Shown here: piece after piece, positions 1-8,700 of the stretch
How positions within the stretch are numbered: the stretch's first letter is position 1
Layout: every line of letters begins with the position of its first letter
Assembly (NCBI GenBank): GCA_001275005.1
Contig: JWZX01002834.1
Location: forward strand, 1 to 27,751
Direction of reading: 5' to 3'
Source of the DNA: Chrysochromulina tobinii
Lineage: Eukaryota > Haptophyta > Prymnesiales > Chrysochromulinaceae
Length of the DNA stretch: 27,751 nt
Made by a program: the position numbers and the translations under genes
The notes under the pieces: model-generated
Seen by the model: only the letters and a program-made list of their open reading frames with translations
What the model was told of the DNA's origin: nothing
Databases searched by the model: none

Positions 1-92
1 GCTGCCGCCGCCGCCGCTGCCGCCGGCGCCGCTGCTGGCGCCGCCGCCGCTGCCGCCGCCGCTGCCGCCGCCGCCGCTGCCCTCGTCCTCTT
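1..92 (-). repeat. Gly/Ser-coding trinucleotide tract inside the helicase gene
   Basis: Imperfect repeats of GGC and AGC codons encode a Gly-Ser run with occasional Ala after the acidic stretch CDCEEDEG. The tract continues to the window edge, so its full length is unknown. It sits at a poorly conserved loop between helicase motif IV and the later RecA2 motifs, so it is probably a flexible linker expansion. Confidence 0.85.
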
Positions 93-1855
93 CGCAATCG
101 CACCCCGCCGTGTCGATGAACATGAGCGGCGTCTCGGTCTCGTCATTCGTCTCGACATGTTCGAGATCGCACAGCCGATGCTCGGCGACCGAGCTATCGG
201 CCACCAGCCGCCCGCCGTAGAGCTCATCCGACGCCCACGTGCACACTGCCGCGTGCATGCGATACTGTGCGGTGAGCATGACGCCCAAGCCCCGGCCATG
301 GGGACTTCGTAGGAGCCGTTCGAAGAGCGTCACGCCAAAGCCCTTCTTATCCGCCGCCTCCGACTTGACCACGGGCGGCAGCTGCTGGTGGTCGCCCGCG
401 AGCACCGCGCGCCTGCCGCGCAGCAGCGCGACCCAGCAGGAGACCTCGAGCGCCTGCGCCGCTTCGTCAATCACGACGAGATCAAAGGCATGCTCAGGCG
501 GCAGGCAGCTGAGCGCACGGTCGGCGGCGCCCGTGTTGGTGCACAGCACCACCTGGCTCGCCTCGAGGAGTTCCTTCACGGAGCGCTTCTGTCGTTCGGC
601 CAGCTCGCGACGCAAGGTCGACACCTGTGGGGAAGGGGTGGCGGCGCCGTGGTGAGCACTTGCATGCCGACCCGGGGTCGACTCGATCGCCCGACGACAC
701 CTCGGCCTTCACATTCACATTCACGGTCTTCACACCTCGGCCTTCAGTGCCCCGCGAGCGCTCTTGCCGAGGCAGCGCAGCTGGTTGCGCGCCTTGGACA
801 AATCGTCCTTGACGTCGCGCACGATGGCAGCGCCTTCTGAGACGGCGAGGCGCGCATCGAGGGACGCGCCGAGCACCGAGGGCAGCAGCCTCGCTGGGTG
901 GCCCACACGCACCTGATGAGGGAGGCCATCAGAGGCCCTCAGAGGCACACTCAGAGGCACACTCAAAGACCATCAGAGGCCTGCACTCAGAGGCAGAGTG
1001 CAGCACTCAGAGGCCTGCACGCACGATCCTGATGGGCTTGCCGCCACCGCCCGCGAGCAAGCGCTCCGCCATATTGTCGACGGCGATGTTGGAGGCGGCG
1101 GAGGCGAGGACGCGCTCGCCGCGCGCGACCGCTTGCCGAATCAGCTCCACCACAGCTGTGGTCTTGCCCGTGCCTGGCGGGCCGTGGATGAGGGCCACCG
1201 GCCGCGCCGTGTCGAGTGCAAACTGTACCGCGAGGCGCTGTCCCTCGTTGAGGCCCTTGTTGAGCAGCTGCGTCTCGGGCAGCGGCTCGCACGCGGCGAG
1301 CGGCACGCCGCGCGCGAGGATCGTCGCGGCCGCATCGTCGTCCGCGAGCAGCGCGCGGCACAGCGGCGCGGACGCGGGCGGCATCTTGCCGGTGCGCAGC
1401 GCCGAAAGCGCCGCATCGAGCCGCCGGTAGGTGACGTCGTTGTAGAGCAGCGAGAGCGTGAGCGGCTCCGCGAGCTGCTCTTCCTCGGGCAGCTCTTCGA
1501 AGGTGACGGTGACCGAGGTGGCGCGCACTGCGGTAATCGTGCACGTCGACGCCGCAGATGCTGCTGCCGCTGAGGGCCTTAGCGACACCATCGCGCCGGG
1601 TGAGAGCTTTGTTGCCGGCAGCGGCCTGGCGCCGGAGAGCTGGAGCGTGATACTCGCACGCCCGAAGAGCGCCGTCTCCGTGGACAGGATGCGCAGCTTG
1701 TGGAGAGCGAGGCCACGCCGCTCGAGCTCTTTGGCGGGCAAGCTTTCGTGCAGCGCGTCGACCTCCGCGCGCTCCGCGTCGCGCTCGAGCGCGAGGCACT
1801 CGTGAAACCGCGTGAGAAGCGCGTCCTCGAAGCTGCAATCGTCGGCGGAGGCCAT
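1..1855 (-). CDS. IGHMBP2: IGHMBP2/SMUBP-2-like superfamily 1 helicase, 5' part (C-terminus beyond window)
   Basis: Three exons are visible: 1855-1025, 912-736 and 624 to the window edge, giving 544 residues with all joins in phase 0. In this UPF1-like family, IGHMBP2 is an ATP-dependent 5'-3' RNA/DNA helicase linked to translation and tRNA/rRNA metabolism. Visible motifs are Walker A GPPGTGKTT (residues 225-233), SNIAVDN (motif Ia), IDEAAQ (Walker B, about 388-393), GDHQQLPP (413-420) and QYRMH (456-460). The N-terminal region (LERDAE, KELERRG, NDVTYRRL) follows the IGHMBP2 beta-barrel. Joining exons 1 and 2 gives IRIVRVGHPARLL, a family hallmark split by the intron. The visible end runs into a Gly/Ser tract where animal homologues have a short acidic loop. 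The ATG at 1855 gives an IGHMBP2-like N-terminus. Motifs V and VI and any R3H or AN1 domains lie outside. Family assignment is very secure; the exact cellular role is inferred. Confidence 0.93.
625..735 (-). other. Intron 2 of the helicase gene, introner-like
   Basis: This is a 111-nt GT-AG intron, phase 0. Splicing joins KAE to VSTLRRELAERQ, which aligns with the IGHMBP2 helix before NVVLATNTGA. Its last 43 nt (667-625) match the last 43 nt of the intron at 23888-23965 in 36 of 43 positions without gaps. A 15-bp repeat, TGAAGGCCGAGGTGT, lies at 746-732 across the donor and again at 711-697, 35 bp later. Confidence 0.88.
913..1024 (-). other. Intron 1 of the helicase gene, introner-like, with internal GCCTCTGA repeats
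   Basis: This is a 112-nt GT-AG intron; removing it restores the family motif RIVRVGHPARLL. Its body is a degenerate minisatellite of about 12 nt built on GCCTCTGAGTGT, with roughly seven copies of the GCCTCTGA core. GTGCGTG occurs at the donor (1024-1018) and again directly after the acceptor (912-906). The final 20 nt match NOV intron 2 at 17 positions. Confidence 0.85.
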
Positions 1856-2002
1856 TTCGTCGCAAAGAATTGCCGACGTAATTAGAGAGTAATTAGAGTG
1901 TTAGGGGTGCCAATGTTCATATTAAGGAGTTCATTCACGCCAGCTGCACCAGAGCTGAAACTACGCAGTATACCTCGATGAGCGAAGAGCTCCTCGTGAA
2001 AC
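1856..2002. promoter_or_regulatory. Divergent intergenic region between helicase and RING genes
   Basis: Only 147 bp separate the two start codons, which face away from each other, so both promoters must lie here or overlap the 5' ends. The segment is visibly AT-richer than the flanking coding DNA (for example around 1870-1935). I see no clear TATA box or other named element. A shared bidirectional promoter is inferred from the spacing only. Confidence 0.45.
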
Positions 2003-2848
2003 ATGCCGAGTAGCTCTCTGACAGCGCAAGAGCGCTCTCGGCTCAGCGGCGCCGCGTTCGATCTCGATGAATTCAGCCGCTTCCTCGCTCGAAACTGGTC
2101 GCCAGGTGTTGTCCGTACGGTGATGAAAGCCGTCGAGCCACTCTGGGACGGGACTGGCATCACACATGATCGGGCCTCAGGAACCTTCTACGGACGCGGG
2201 CATGGGCGTGTGGGCACGTCGATCAGCTTGGACCAGGACTTCGTGGCACTCCGAGCCGCCGCGAAGCAGTGGCTACCACCTCGTCCACAAGGATCCGGCG
2301 GTAGGCATGATCCCGCACGAGGATGGACTATAGATGACCCGATTGGCAGGTTGATCAAATTCCAGCTGCACAAGTTCGACCAGCTCGGGCGGCGTCAACC
2401 TGGGCAGTCACCCTCGGAAACGGCACAGTCAGGCCCTAACAGGACACCTACCAAGAGCTCTGGCAAGAGGCCTCGCGCCGACGCCGACGCCTCGAGCAGC
2501 CACGAGACCGTTCACGAGACCGTTCACGGTCGGCGAGAAGCGGAGCTCAAGCGGCAGCTCGCTCTCGCTCAGGCTGAGCCCGAGGCGCTGCAGAAGCTGT
2601 CACTGTCCGAGACGCGGCTGCTGAAGCGTGAGCTGCAGTCGGCTCTCGAGCGCTGCCATCAGCGCGAGGAGAGGCTCGAGAGGGCGGAGAAGGAGTGCGT
2701 CATTTGCTACGACCGCACGAAGGCGATCGCCTTCGTACCGTGCGGTCACCTCGTCGCGTGCGAAACATGCGATCACCGTGCGCAGATGGTGCGCTGCCCC
2801 ATCTGCCAAGCGGCCATCAAGCAGCGCGTGCGCATCTTCAACGCGTGA
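2003..2848 (+). CDS. C-terminal C3HC4 RING-finger protein (probable E3 ubiquitin ligase)
   Basis: Single exon, 281 residues. The last 50 residues are a RING finger of IAP/MGRN-like C-terminal type: C232, C235, C247, H249, C253, C256, C265 and C268, with the Pro before C247 and the CPIC ending typical of E2-binding RINGs. A charged, probably helical segment (about 175-230, rich in Glu, Arg and Leu) precedes it and could dimerise. A basic linker containing KRPRADAD (about 140-175) may hold a nuclear localisation signal. Residues 15-130 look like a compact domain (FDLDEFSRFLARNWSPGVV, WTIDDPIGRLIKFQL) that I do not recognise; it probably binds substrate. A 12-bp tandem duplication at 2501-2524 encodes HETV twice. 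Ligase activity is inferred from the RING alone. Confidence 0.85.
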   Translation: MPSSSLTAQERSRLSGAAFDLDEFSRFLARNWSPGVVRTVMKAVEPLWDGTGITHDRASGTFYGRGHGRVGTSISLDQDFVALRAAAKQWLPPRPQGSGGRHDPARGWTIDDPIGRLIKFQLHKFDQLGRRQPGQSPSETAQSGPNRTPTKSSGKRPRADADASSSHETVHETVHGRREAELKRQLALAQAEPEALQKLSLSETRLLKRELQSALERCHQREERLERAEKECVICYDRTKAIAFVPCGHLVACETCDHRAQMVRCPICQAAIKQRVRIFNA

Positions 2849-3361
2849 GAGTGGCAGGCGTGGCGTCATCACCGGTGCCGCGAGGCCATGCCGGCGTCGG
2901 ACGTGAGCTAGTGACAATTTAGCGAACCTCTCGCCAGAGGGACGCACAGACCACGCCAGAGGCGGCGCATTCCGCTTCCGTTCGTGCCGCCGGCTTCTCC
3001 TGTGGCGTCCGTGCGAGAAACGTCATTATACAAAAGCACGCCACAATGCCACACGCTATACGTAACCACACAGAGACTCAAAGACAGGACATGGGTCGGA
3101 CACTAGGATAGACACACAGGACCAGATCGTGGCGCGCAAGACGTGGAGATGCGTCTTGCGTCACAGCCGAGCAGCAGCAGCAGCAGACGCGAACGGAAGC
3201 TTCGACACCGTTGGACCTCCCGCGCATCCAACCAAGGGGGAGGGGTGCGATGATGAGGCACATCGCCCTCGGTCTGTTCATTCCATCGCCGCGGCGACCT
3301 CAACCGCGGCGCCGCGCATCCTCTACACGCCCCGCTCGGTGGTAAGAGAGCTGAACACGGC
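2849..3361. other. Convergent intergenic region, no gene seen
   Basis: These 513 bp lie between the 3' ends of the RING gene and the EF-hand-like gene. An (AGC)n run occurs at about 3169-3186. The rest appears to be 3' UTRs and spacer. Short open frames here show no recognisable motif and I do not call them genes. Confidence 0.5.
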
Positions 3362-4273
3362 TCAGTTGTACGGGTTGTCGTCCGTGGGCTTAAGTCCCAT
3401 CGGGTCGACGACCGCGTCCGCAAGCACAGCGTCCGCGTAGAGCGTGTTGAAGCCCTCGTAGCCCTCGAGATACTTGGCGTTCTCCTGGTAGCTGCCGTCC
3501 GTCTCGCCGAGGTCCTCGCAGAAGTCCATCCACGCCACCTGCCGCTGTCCACCCAGCTTCATGTCCGTGGCGCCCGTGCCGTAGTGCGTGCTGAGGATCT
3601 TTAGCTTCTCATCATCCCAAAAGAAGTTCTTCTGGTTGCCAAAGGTGGTGGTGATGATCGAATGGAAGCGCGACTTGGTGATGGTGCCATACTGCGTCGC
3701 GCCCTGAGTGCGGAACTCCATGATCATGTCGATCCCATACCTGCGCAAGAGGAGAGAGGCAACGCACGCGCATGGTGAGCCAGGATGCTCGCCACCAGGC
3801 GGCCGGGAGAGAGGCTCCAGCCATCGGCGGCGGCGAAGTTCAGTGCGCCGCGGCAGTCGATGGCGACAGCGCTCGCAAGCGCGGCACGGACCTGAGGATG
3901 CCACGCTTGACCTCCTTGAGGATCTTCTTCACCTCTGGTGTCGGCGGCGGCGAGCGGTCAACGGTGCCGTCGGCATCGCGGTTGTTCCCCCTGCGAAGAC
4001 AATCGCACGCATTCACTCGGTGAGCAAAGCGAGGGCGATGGGCGGACCCGTCGAAAGGCGTGCTCGAGACGCCCATGGCACATACATAAGGAGCGACTTG
4101 CCGCCAGTCGATGACTGCATGAGAAGAGCGTGGTTGTTCATCAACTCGAGCATCTCATTCGATGAGGCGACGCCATCGGCCTCGCCACCATCCACCAGGC
4201 CGCACTTGGCCGTCGTCGGGTCGAACACCGACGCGCCGGCCATGGTTTTCTGGGCGGTAGCTTTGGCTGGCAT
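3362..4273 (-). CDS. Three-exon protein with degenerate EF-hand-like helices, function unknown
   Basis: Exons 4273-4086, 3990-3892 and 3740-3362 give 221 residues and a stop. The joins read KSLLM-GNNRDADG and RGIL-RYGIDMIMEF, and they are supported by GT-AG ends and by pyrimidine-rich 3' ends. The segments MIMEFRTQGATQYGTITKSRFHSIITTTF and LKILSTHYGTGATDMKLGGQRQVAWMDFCEDL have the helix-loop-helix spacing of an EF-hand pair (small residue, then I/V and F at the usual places), but the loops lack most Ca-binding acids. The N-terminal ASSNEMLELMNN could be a helix of a first hand. Such degenerate EF-hands are common in flagellar and cytoskeletal proteins, but nothing here fixes the location. No signal peptide is seen. 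Gene model confidence is good; the family call is tentative. Confidence 0.7.
3741..3891 (-). other. Intron 2 of the EF-hand-like gene
   Basis: This is a 151-nt GT-AG intron (donor CAG/GTCCGT, acceptor TTGCGCAG). A GCTCACCA motif lies upstream of a pyrimidine-rich 3' end, and the last 15 nt match NOV intron 1 with one difference. That similarity may only reflect shared splice-signal composition. Confidence 0.75.
3991..4085 (-). other. Intron 1 of the EF-hand-like gene
   Basis: This is a 95-nt GT-AG intron with the strong donor GTATGT and the acceptor TTCGCAG. A CTCAC branch-site-like motif lies about 30 nt upstream of the acceptor. No direct repeat spans its boundaries. Confidence 0.75.
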
Positions 4274-4472
4274 GGCGACTCGCAGTCCGACGCGAAAAAG
4301 TGCGTTTTCGTTTCAAAGTTGCGCCACCAATTACGATCATCATCGAAAACGTCCCCGAAATCCGCGTTCTCGTTCACTGTAATTGGCACGTGGTTCGACG
4401 GCGCGTCGCCACAACATAAGATATGAATTACATTCGTGCTTTGCGGAATTCATAGGTTCCTAGTTTCGAGCG
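4274..4472. promoter_or_regulatory. Divergent intergenic region between EF-hand-like and ABM-repeat genes
   Basis: These 199 bp separate two outward-facing start codons. The middle contains less GC-rich stretches (around 4310-4345 and 4410-4465). No specific element was recognised; a shared or back-to-back promoter is inferred from the geometry. Confidence 0.4.
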
Positions 4473-5477
4473 ATGAAGGCCATACTAGTCGGCTCGCTCG
4501 TCTTCACGCACTGCCATCAGCTGTCCCGCACGCAGTCCCTTCAACTGTCGCGCACGCCGTTCCGCCGATCTACCGCGATCCGCATGAAGGGCGCTGAGCC
4601 CTATGACTACACATTCATCTCACTCCTTCCAATGTATGTGATCAAGGACTGGTCTGCGGCGCAGCCACTGGTCGATGCATATTTGGCAGAGGCCAAGGCC
4701 AAGGACGCGGGCGCCATAATGTATGCCGGCTACGACACGACCCGTTCGCAGACGGACATGGACACCGTTGGCGGGCTTGCGACAGTCAGCGGCGACAGGC
4801 TGTGCCTCCGCCTGGCATTTCACGAAGCTGATGGATTGGCGTCGCACGTGGTGGCCCTGCTGGGGCCCTTGCACGACCGCCTGCAAGCTGCGGTGACGTT
4901 GGAGGAGGTTCAGGTGCACGGCCCGGCAGCCGCGCTAGCCTCGTGCAAGCGTGCAGTCGAGCAGTCACTGAGCGGATCGACTGTCAGCAGCTATGCCATC
5001 AAGCTGGGCATGAGCCGGATCGAGAAGGAAGTGGGCGGCATGTCGCTGCCCATGCAGCTCCTGAGCGTGCACACGAGCTTCGAGCTCCACGATGCCGAGG
5101 CCGCCATGCCGCTCCTCGATGCGATCGTCCAACGCTCAAAGACTGAAGACAACTGCTTATACACTGGCTGGACGCGAAGCGGCGATAGGCTCGTTCTGCG
5201 TGAGGCCTTCGGAAGTGTGAATGGCATCGCCCGGCACGTCGAGAATATAGGGGAGCAGCTCCAGGCCCTGACAGCCGGCCCGAAACCCGCGGCCACGTTC
5301 CTCGAGACGCGACTACACACGGCCTTGGGCAACCTGCAGATCTTCGACGACTATTGCACGGACACCAAGCGCGAGGTGGGCTACTGCAGCCGCGCGACGA
5401 GTCGCTTCTACCTCGAGGGTGGCTTTTCGCGCTACGAGGTGCAGCAGTCCATGTTTGGGTTCTTTCTTCGGCGCTAA
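4473..5477 (+). CDS. Presequence-bearing protein with two ABM-like dimeric alpha/beta-barrel repeats
   Basis: Single exon, 334 residues. Two internal repeats align: about 47-165 and about 190-305. Each has an initial beta strand (FISLLPMYVIKDW; LLSVHTSFELHD), a helix with PLVDAYL or PLLDAIV, then Y-x-G-(Y/W), the signature GDRL-(C/V)-LR-x-AF, a helix with GLASHV or GIARHV, and a final strand (LEEVQVHGPAAAL; FLETRLHTALGNL). This is the pattern of antibiotic-biosynthesis-monooxygenase (ABM)/ferredoxin-like dimeric barrels; a tandem pair could form an intramolecular barrel. The N-terminus MKAILVGSLVFTHC followed by Arg/Ser/Thr-rich, acid-poor sequence resembles a signal plus plastid transit peptide, so plastid location is plausible. 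The family covers oxygenases and haem- or stress-related proteins, and no substrate can be read from the sequence. Confidence 0.75.
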   Translation: MKAILVGSLVFTHCHQLSRTQSLQLSRTPFRRSTAIRMKGAEPYDYTFISLLPMYVIKDWSAAQPLVDAYLAEAKAKDAGAIMYAGYDTTRSQTDMDTVGGLATVSGDRLCLRLAFHEADGLASHVVALLGPLHDRLQAAVTLEEVQVHGPAAALASCKRAVEQSLSGSTVSSYAIKLGMSRIEKEVGGMSLPMQLLSVHTSFELHDAEAAMPLLDAIVQRSKTEDNCLYTGWTRSGDRLVLREAFGSVNGIARHVENIGEQLQALTAGPKPAATFLETRLHTALGNLQIFDDYCTDTKREVGYCSRATSRFYLEGGFSRYEVQQSMFGFFLRR

Positions 5478-5766
5478 CGGGTACACAGTGCACGGGGTTG
5501 GTAACGACGTATCTGCACCACACACGACAAAAGGCGAGGACGCTCGTCTGCACGTGGCAGGACGAGAGCGCAGAAGCAACGCATGCGTTCGGAATCCGGA
5601 CAGGGTAGGGTAACTCTTCCCCCGCAATGTGGTTCAGTCAGCACGGCATGAATTTATGGTGATATCGACATAGTATAGCCTGGTTTCATCCGCCCGCCGG
5701 CGCATCCGGCTCGTCGAGCTGATGCGCCCACCGCCCTCCATGCCGCCCTCAAACGTTGCTTAGGCA
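5478..5766. other. Convergent 3' intergenic region, no gene seen
   Basis: The 289 bp between the stops of the ABM-repeat gene and the NOV-like gene should hold both 3' UTRs and polyadenylation signals. An AT-richer patch lies at about 5645-5685. No RNA gene, repeat or conserved frame was recognised. Confidence 0.45.
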
Positions 5767-8700
5767 CTAGAACCCACCCGCGGCCATTGCCGGCGCTCTG
5801 TCAGGTCTGACGAGCAGCGTGAGCCCGTTGCCCAGGTACTCGGCTGGATCTTGCAGCGAGGCGATGTGCACGGTGCCTGAGCCAGCCCCGAAGACGCGTG
5901 TGATTGTGTACGCCGAGCGATGGCGCCGAGCCCAATCGAGCTCTGCAAGGGTCACCTCAAAATAAGGCTTCTCGTGCGACACTGTTGTCTTCACCTCGAT
6001 ATACGAGTCCACCTGATGAGGGACGCATTCAGTGAGAGTCGATCAGGGAAAGAATCAGGGGCGTACTCAGCGTATGAGTCCACCTGGCCGTCTGGGGAAA
6101 CAAGCAACACGTCGTACGGATAGCCCGCCTCCCCATCTTTGTTGACCCATGTGACTAGCAACTGGGTGCCGGCCAGCGCGTGTACGAGTTGCAGTTCTTC
6201 GTAGACCAAGCGCTCACCCCATCGACCCAGCTCAGTCGTGTCGACCTCATCGAGCGGCCCGAGAGCGGCCACGCATAGAGGGCTTGCCATCGAAGTCTTC
6301 CACTCAATTCCATGCACAGCAGTCGGAGTGGACGGAGACATGAAGCCAGTCGAACCGCTCGCCACGGCGCTGACCAGCGTCTCTCCGCTGGGAGGCAGTG
6401 GGTGCGGATGGTGGCCTTGATAACTGCCCTCATAACTGCCCTCCGCTCCAGCCATCAGCTCTGGTGCGACGGGACGCGGTCCGTCAGATGCTCCACTGAT
6501 GCCCAGCGCGCCGACGCTGCCTTTGTGATGTTCAAGGCTGCCATCGGAAGCCTGACGAATTTCCATGCCCCGAACGCCCCCCGTGCCCCCCGCGCCACTC
6601 ATGCCTCCCATGCACCCTCCACCACTACCACCAGTCGTCTCACCAGTTCCCATCCCACGACCGCCAAGGCCTAACCCTGCTGCTGCGCCCGGCGTAGAGG
6701 CAGGTTGGCGGCTGAGCATCATCTGACGGATCCTTTGCACGGCCGATGCCAACGCCGGGTCGAGCTCGCCCGCAATCTCGAGCTGCTGCAACGCGAGCTC
6801 TGCCGACCCGTTCAAATCAGTGGCTGCCGGGGCATTCGGAGTGGCCAGCATTGCGCGCTCACGCTCAAGTGCTTTCTTCATCGCCTCGGCATCTGCCTCA
6901 GCATGGAGCACATCGTCATTGCCCACTCCTGCCGAAAAGCTGACCCACTCAGCGACGCCCTCGGGCAGTGTAGGCTGCTTCTGCCAACGAAGCTCGCCTT
7001 TCTTAAAGATCTCGTCACGCAGATGCCGAGGCGGTTGCCCCTCCCCCTCCCATGTCCACACATGCGTCAGAACATGGACGAGCAAGAGTAGAGCAGAAGC
7101 TGGCACATTTGGCGGGAGCAGCTTGAAGAGCTCCTTGGCAATTTCCTCGGCCTCGACTTGACTCGTGACATACAGTGTCCGGGCGCATTCGCCATCGGGC
7201 TTTGTAAACGTGTTCAGATGTGCAACGCGATCGACGCCCGCCGCGCGCTCAATCACCTCGCCGCTCGCTGCCGGACGATAGTAAGTGCTCCCGACAACCA
7301 CGTAGTCGTCGACGCGCAACTGGTCGCCCTGTAGCAGCTCGTGCAACTCCTCGAGTGCAAACTCGGTTTGGGCTTGAAGCGCCTCCACCAACGCTGGCCG
7401 CCGTAGTTGACGTCCCGTGGGGGCGCGCGTCTCTCTTTCAAAGGGGCCGACCCAACGGAGTCCGTTCGTCACAGGGGAGACTACTTGGCGGCAGACGGAC
7501 AACTCGGCGACGCGCTGCAGAGTGACGGTGCGAAAGTTGTGGGCCGTCTGGTTACATTGCTCAGTGGAAAACTGCTCTTGCGTGAGCAAGTAGCGCTGCA
7601 TCACGCCTGCTGCAGCGTACAGCCACACGGAACGATGGCTCGCTGTTGGCTCATCCGGCGGCTCGAGAGCGCGCATATCGATCGCCTCCTGCAGCCCTCG
7701 TTCAAGAGAGCGCAGCTGCAGCACCGTCTCAAACAGCGTGGCGAGGTTCTCTTCAACCTTGGGAGGCAGGTGTATGGGCTGCGGAGGCTCCACAAGCACA
7801 GTGTGCTGAAGAGTTGGCGAGCTCCAATTGAGGTACTCAGCCTTCTGGCCGTGCATGTACGTCTTCGGAACGTAGAAAAAAATTCCTTCAAGAGTCTGGA
7901 ATACGCCGTCAGCCGATGGCAGTACCTTCTGGCCGCGCAATGCAGCGGTCAATGCGATGCGCATCGTCTCCAATGCTGCCTCAAGCTCCAATGCTGCCTC
8001 AAGCGTGCCAGAAGTGTGATGTGACGAGTCGAATGCATGTCTGTCATCACGCTGCAGCAGCAAAGCATCGCCACCGCTGTGAGACTTAGCATGCAGCTCA
8101 CGCCATGTAGCCTGCTCGCCAAAGACAGAGAGGATGCTGTAGCACGCACTCAAGGCCTGGGTATGGTCTGCCTTCATCTCGACTATGCTGAGGAGCATGC
8201 CAACATACTCCTCGATGCTCGGCGTCGCACGCACGCCCATTTCAGACAGGGCTTGTGCCATCTGGTGCAGGAAAGTTGCGTCATAGAGCTGCGAGAGGCA
8301 ACGCAGCCCGCTTGATACAGAAACAGGGCGAGTGACAGCCGGCCACTGGGTCCGTGCATTGTCGAGGAGTTCAGAGCGGTCTTGCAGCACGCATCTCGAT
8401 GGCAGATAAAAGGAGCCCCTCTGGGGGCGGCTTGCAGAAGATGCGCAGTTTCGAATACTCTCTTCTGGCAGCCAGATGCAAGGTAAGCAGGCCAGCCTTG
8501 GTTGCAGCGAAGGATCAGCTCTGGCCCAGCCCCCCAACAGATTGATGAGCTTGGCCATCTGATCTGGAGATGCATCGAACGATGGCTGCGATGCCCAGCG
8601 TGACACAAGTGGCAGCACAGTTTCCGGAGACGGTTCTTGTAGCATGCCAAACACCCGCACAGTCTCCTCAGGGAACTCGATGCATGGGTAGGGCACGTCA

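Noticed and set aside
987-1865. Long alternative minus-strand frame (292 codons) over the helicase exon
   Set aside because: Arg/Ala-rich shadow of the helicase in high-GC DNA; it lacks the helicase motifs, which are all in the other frame.
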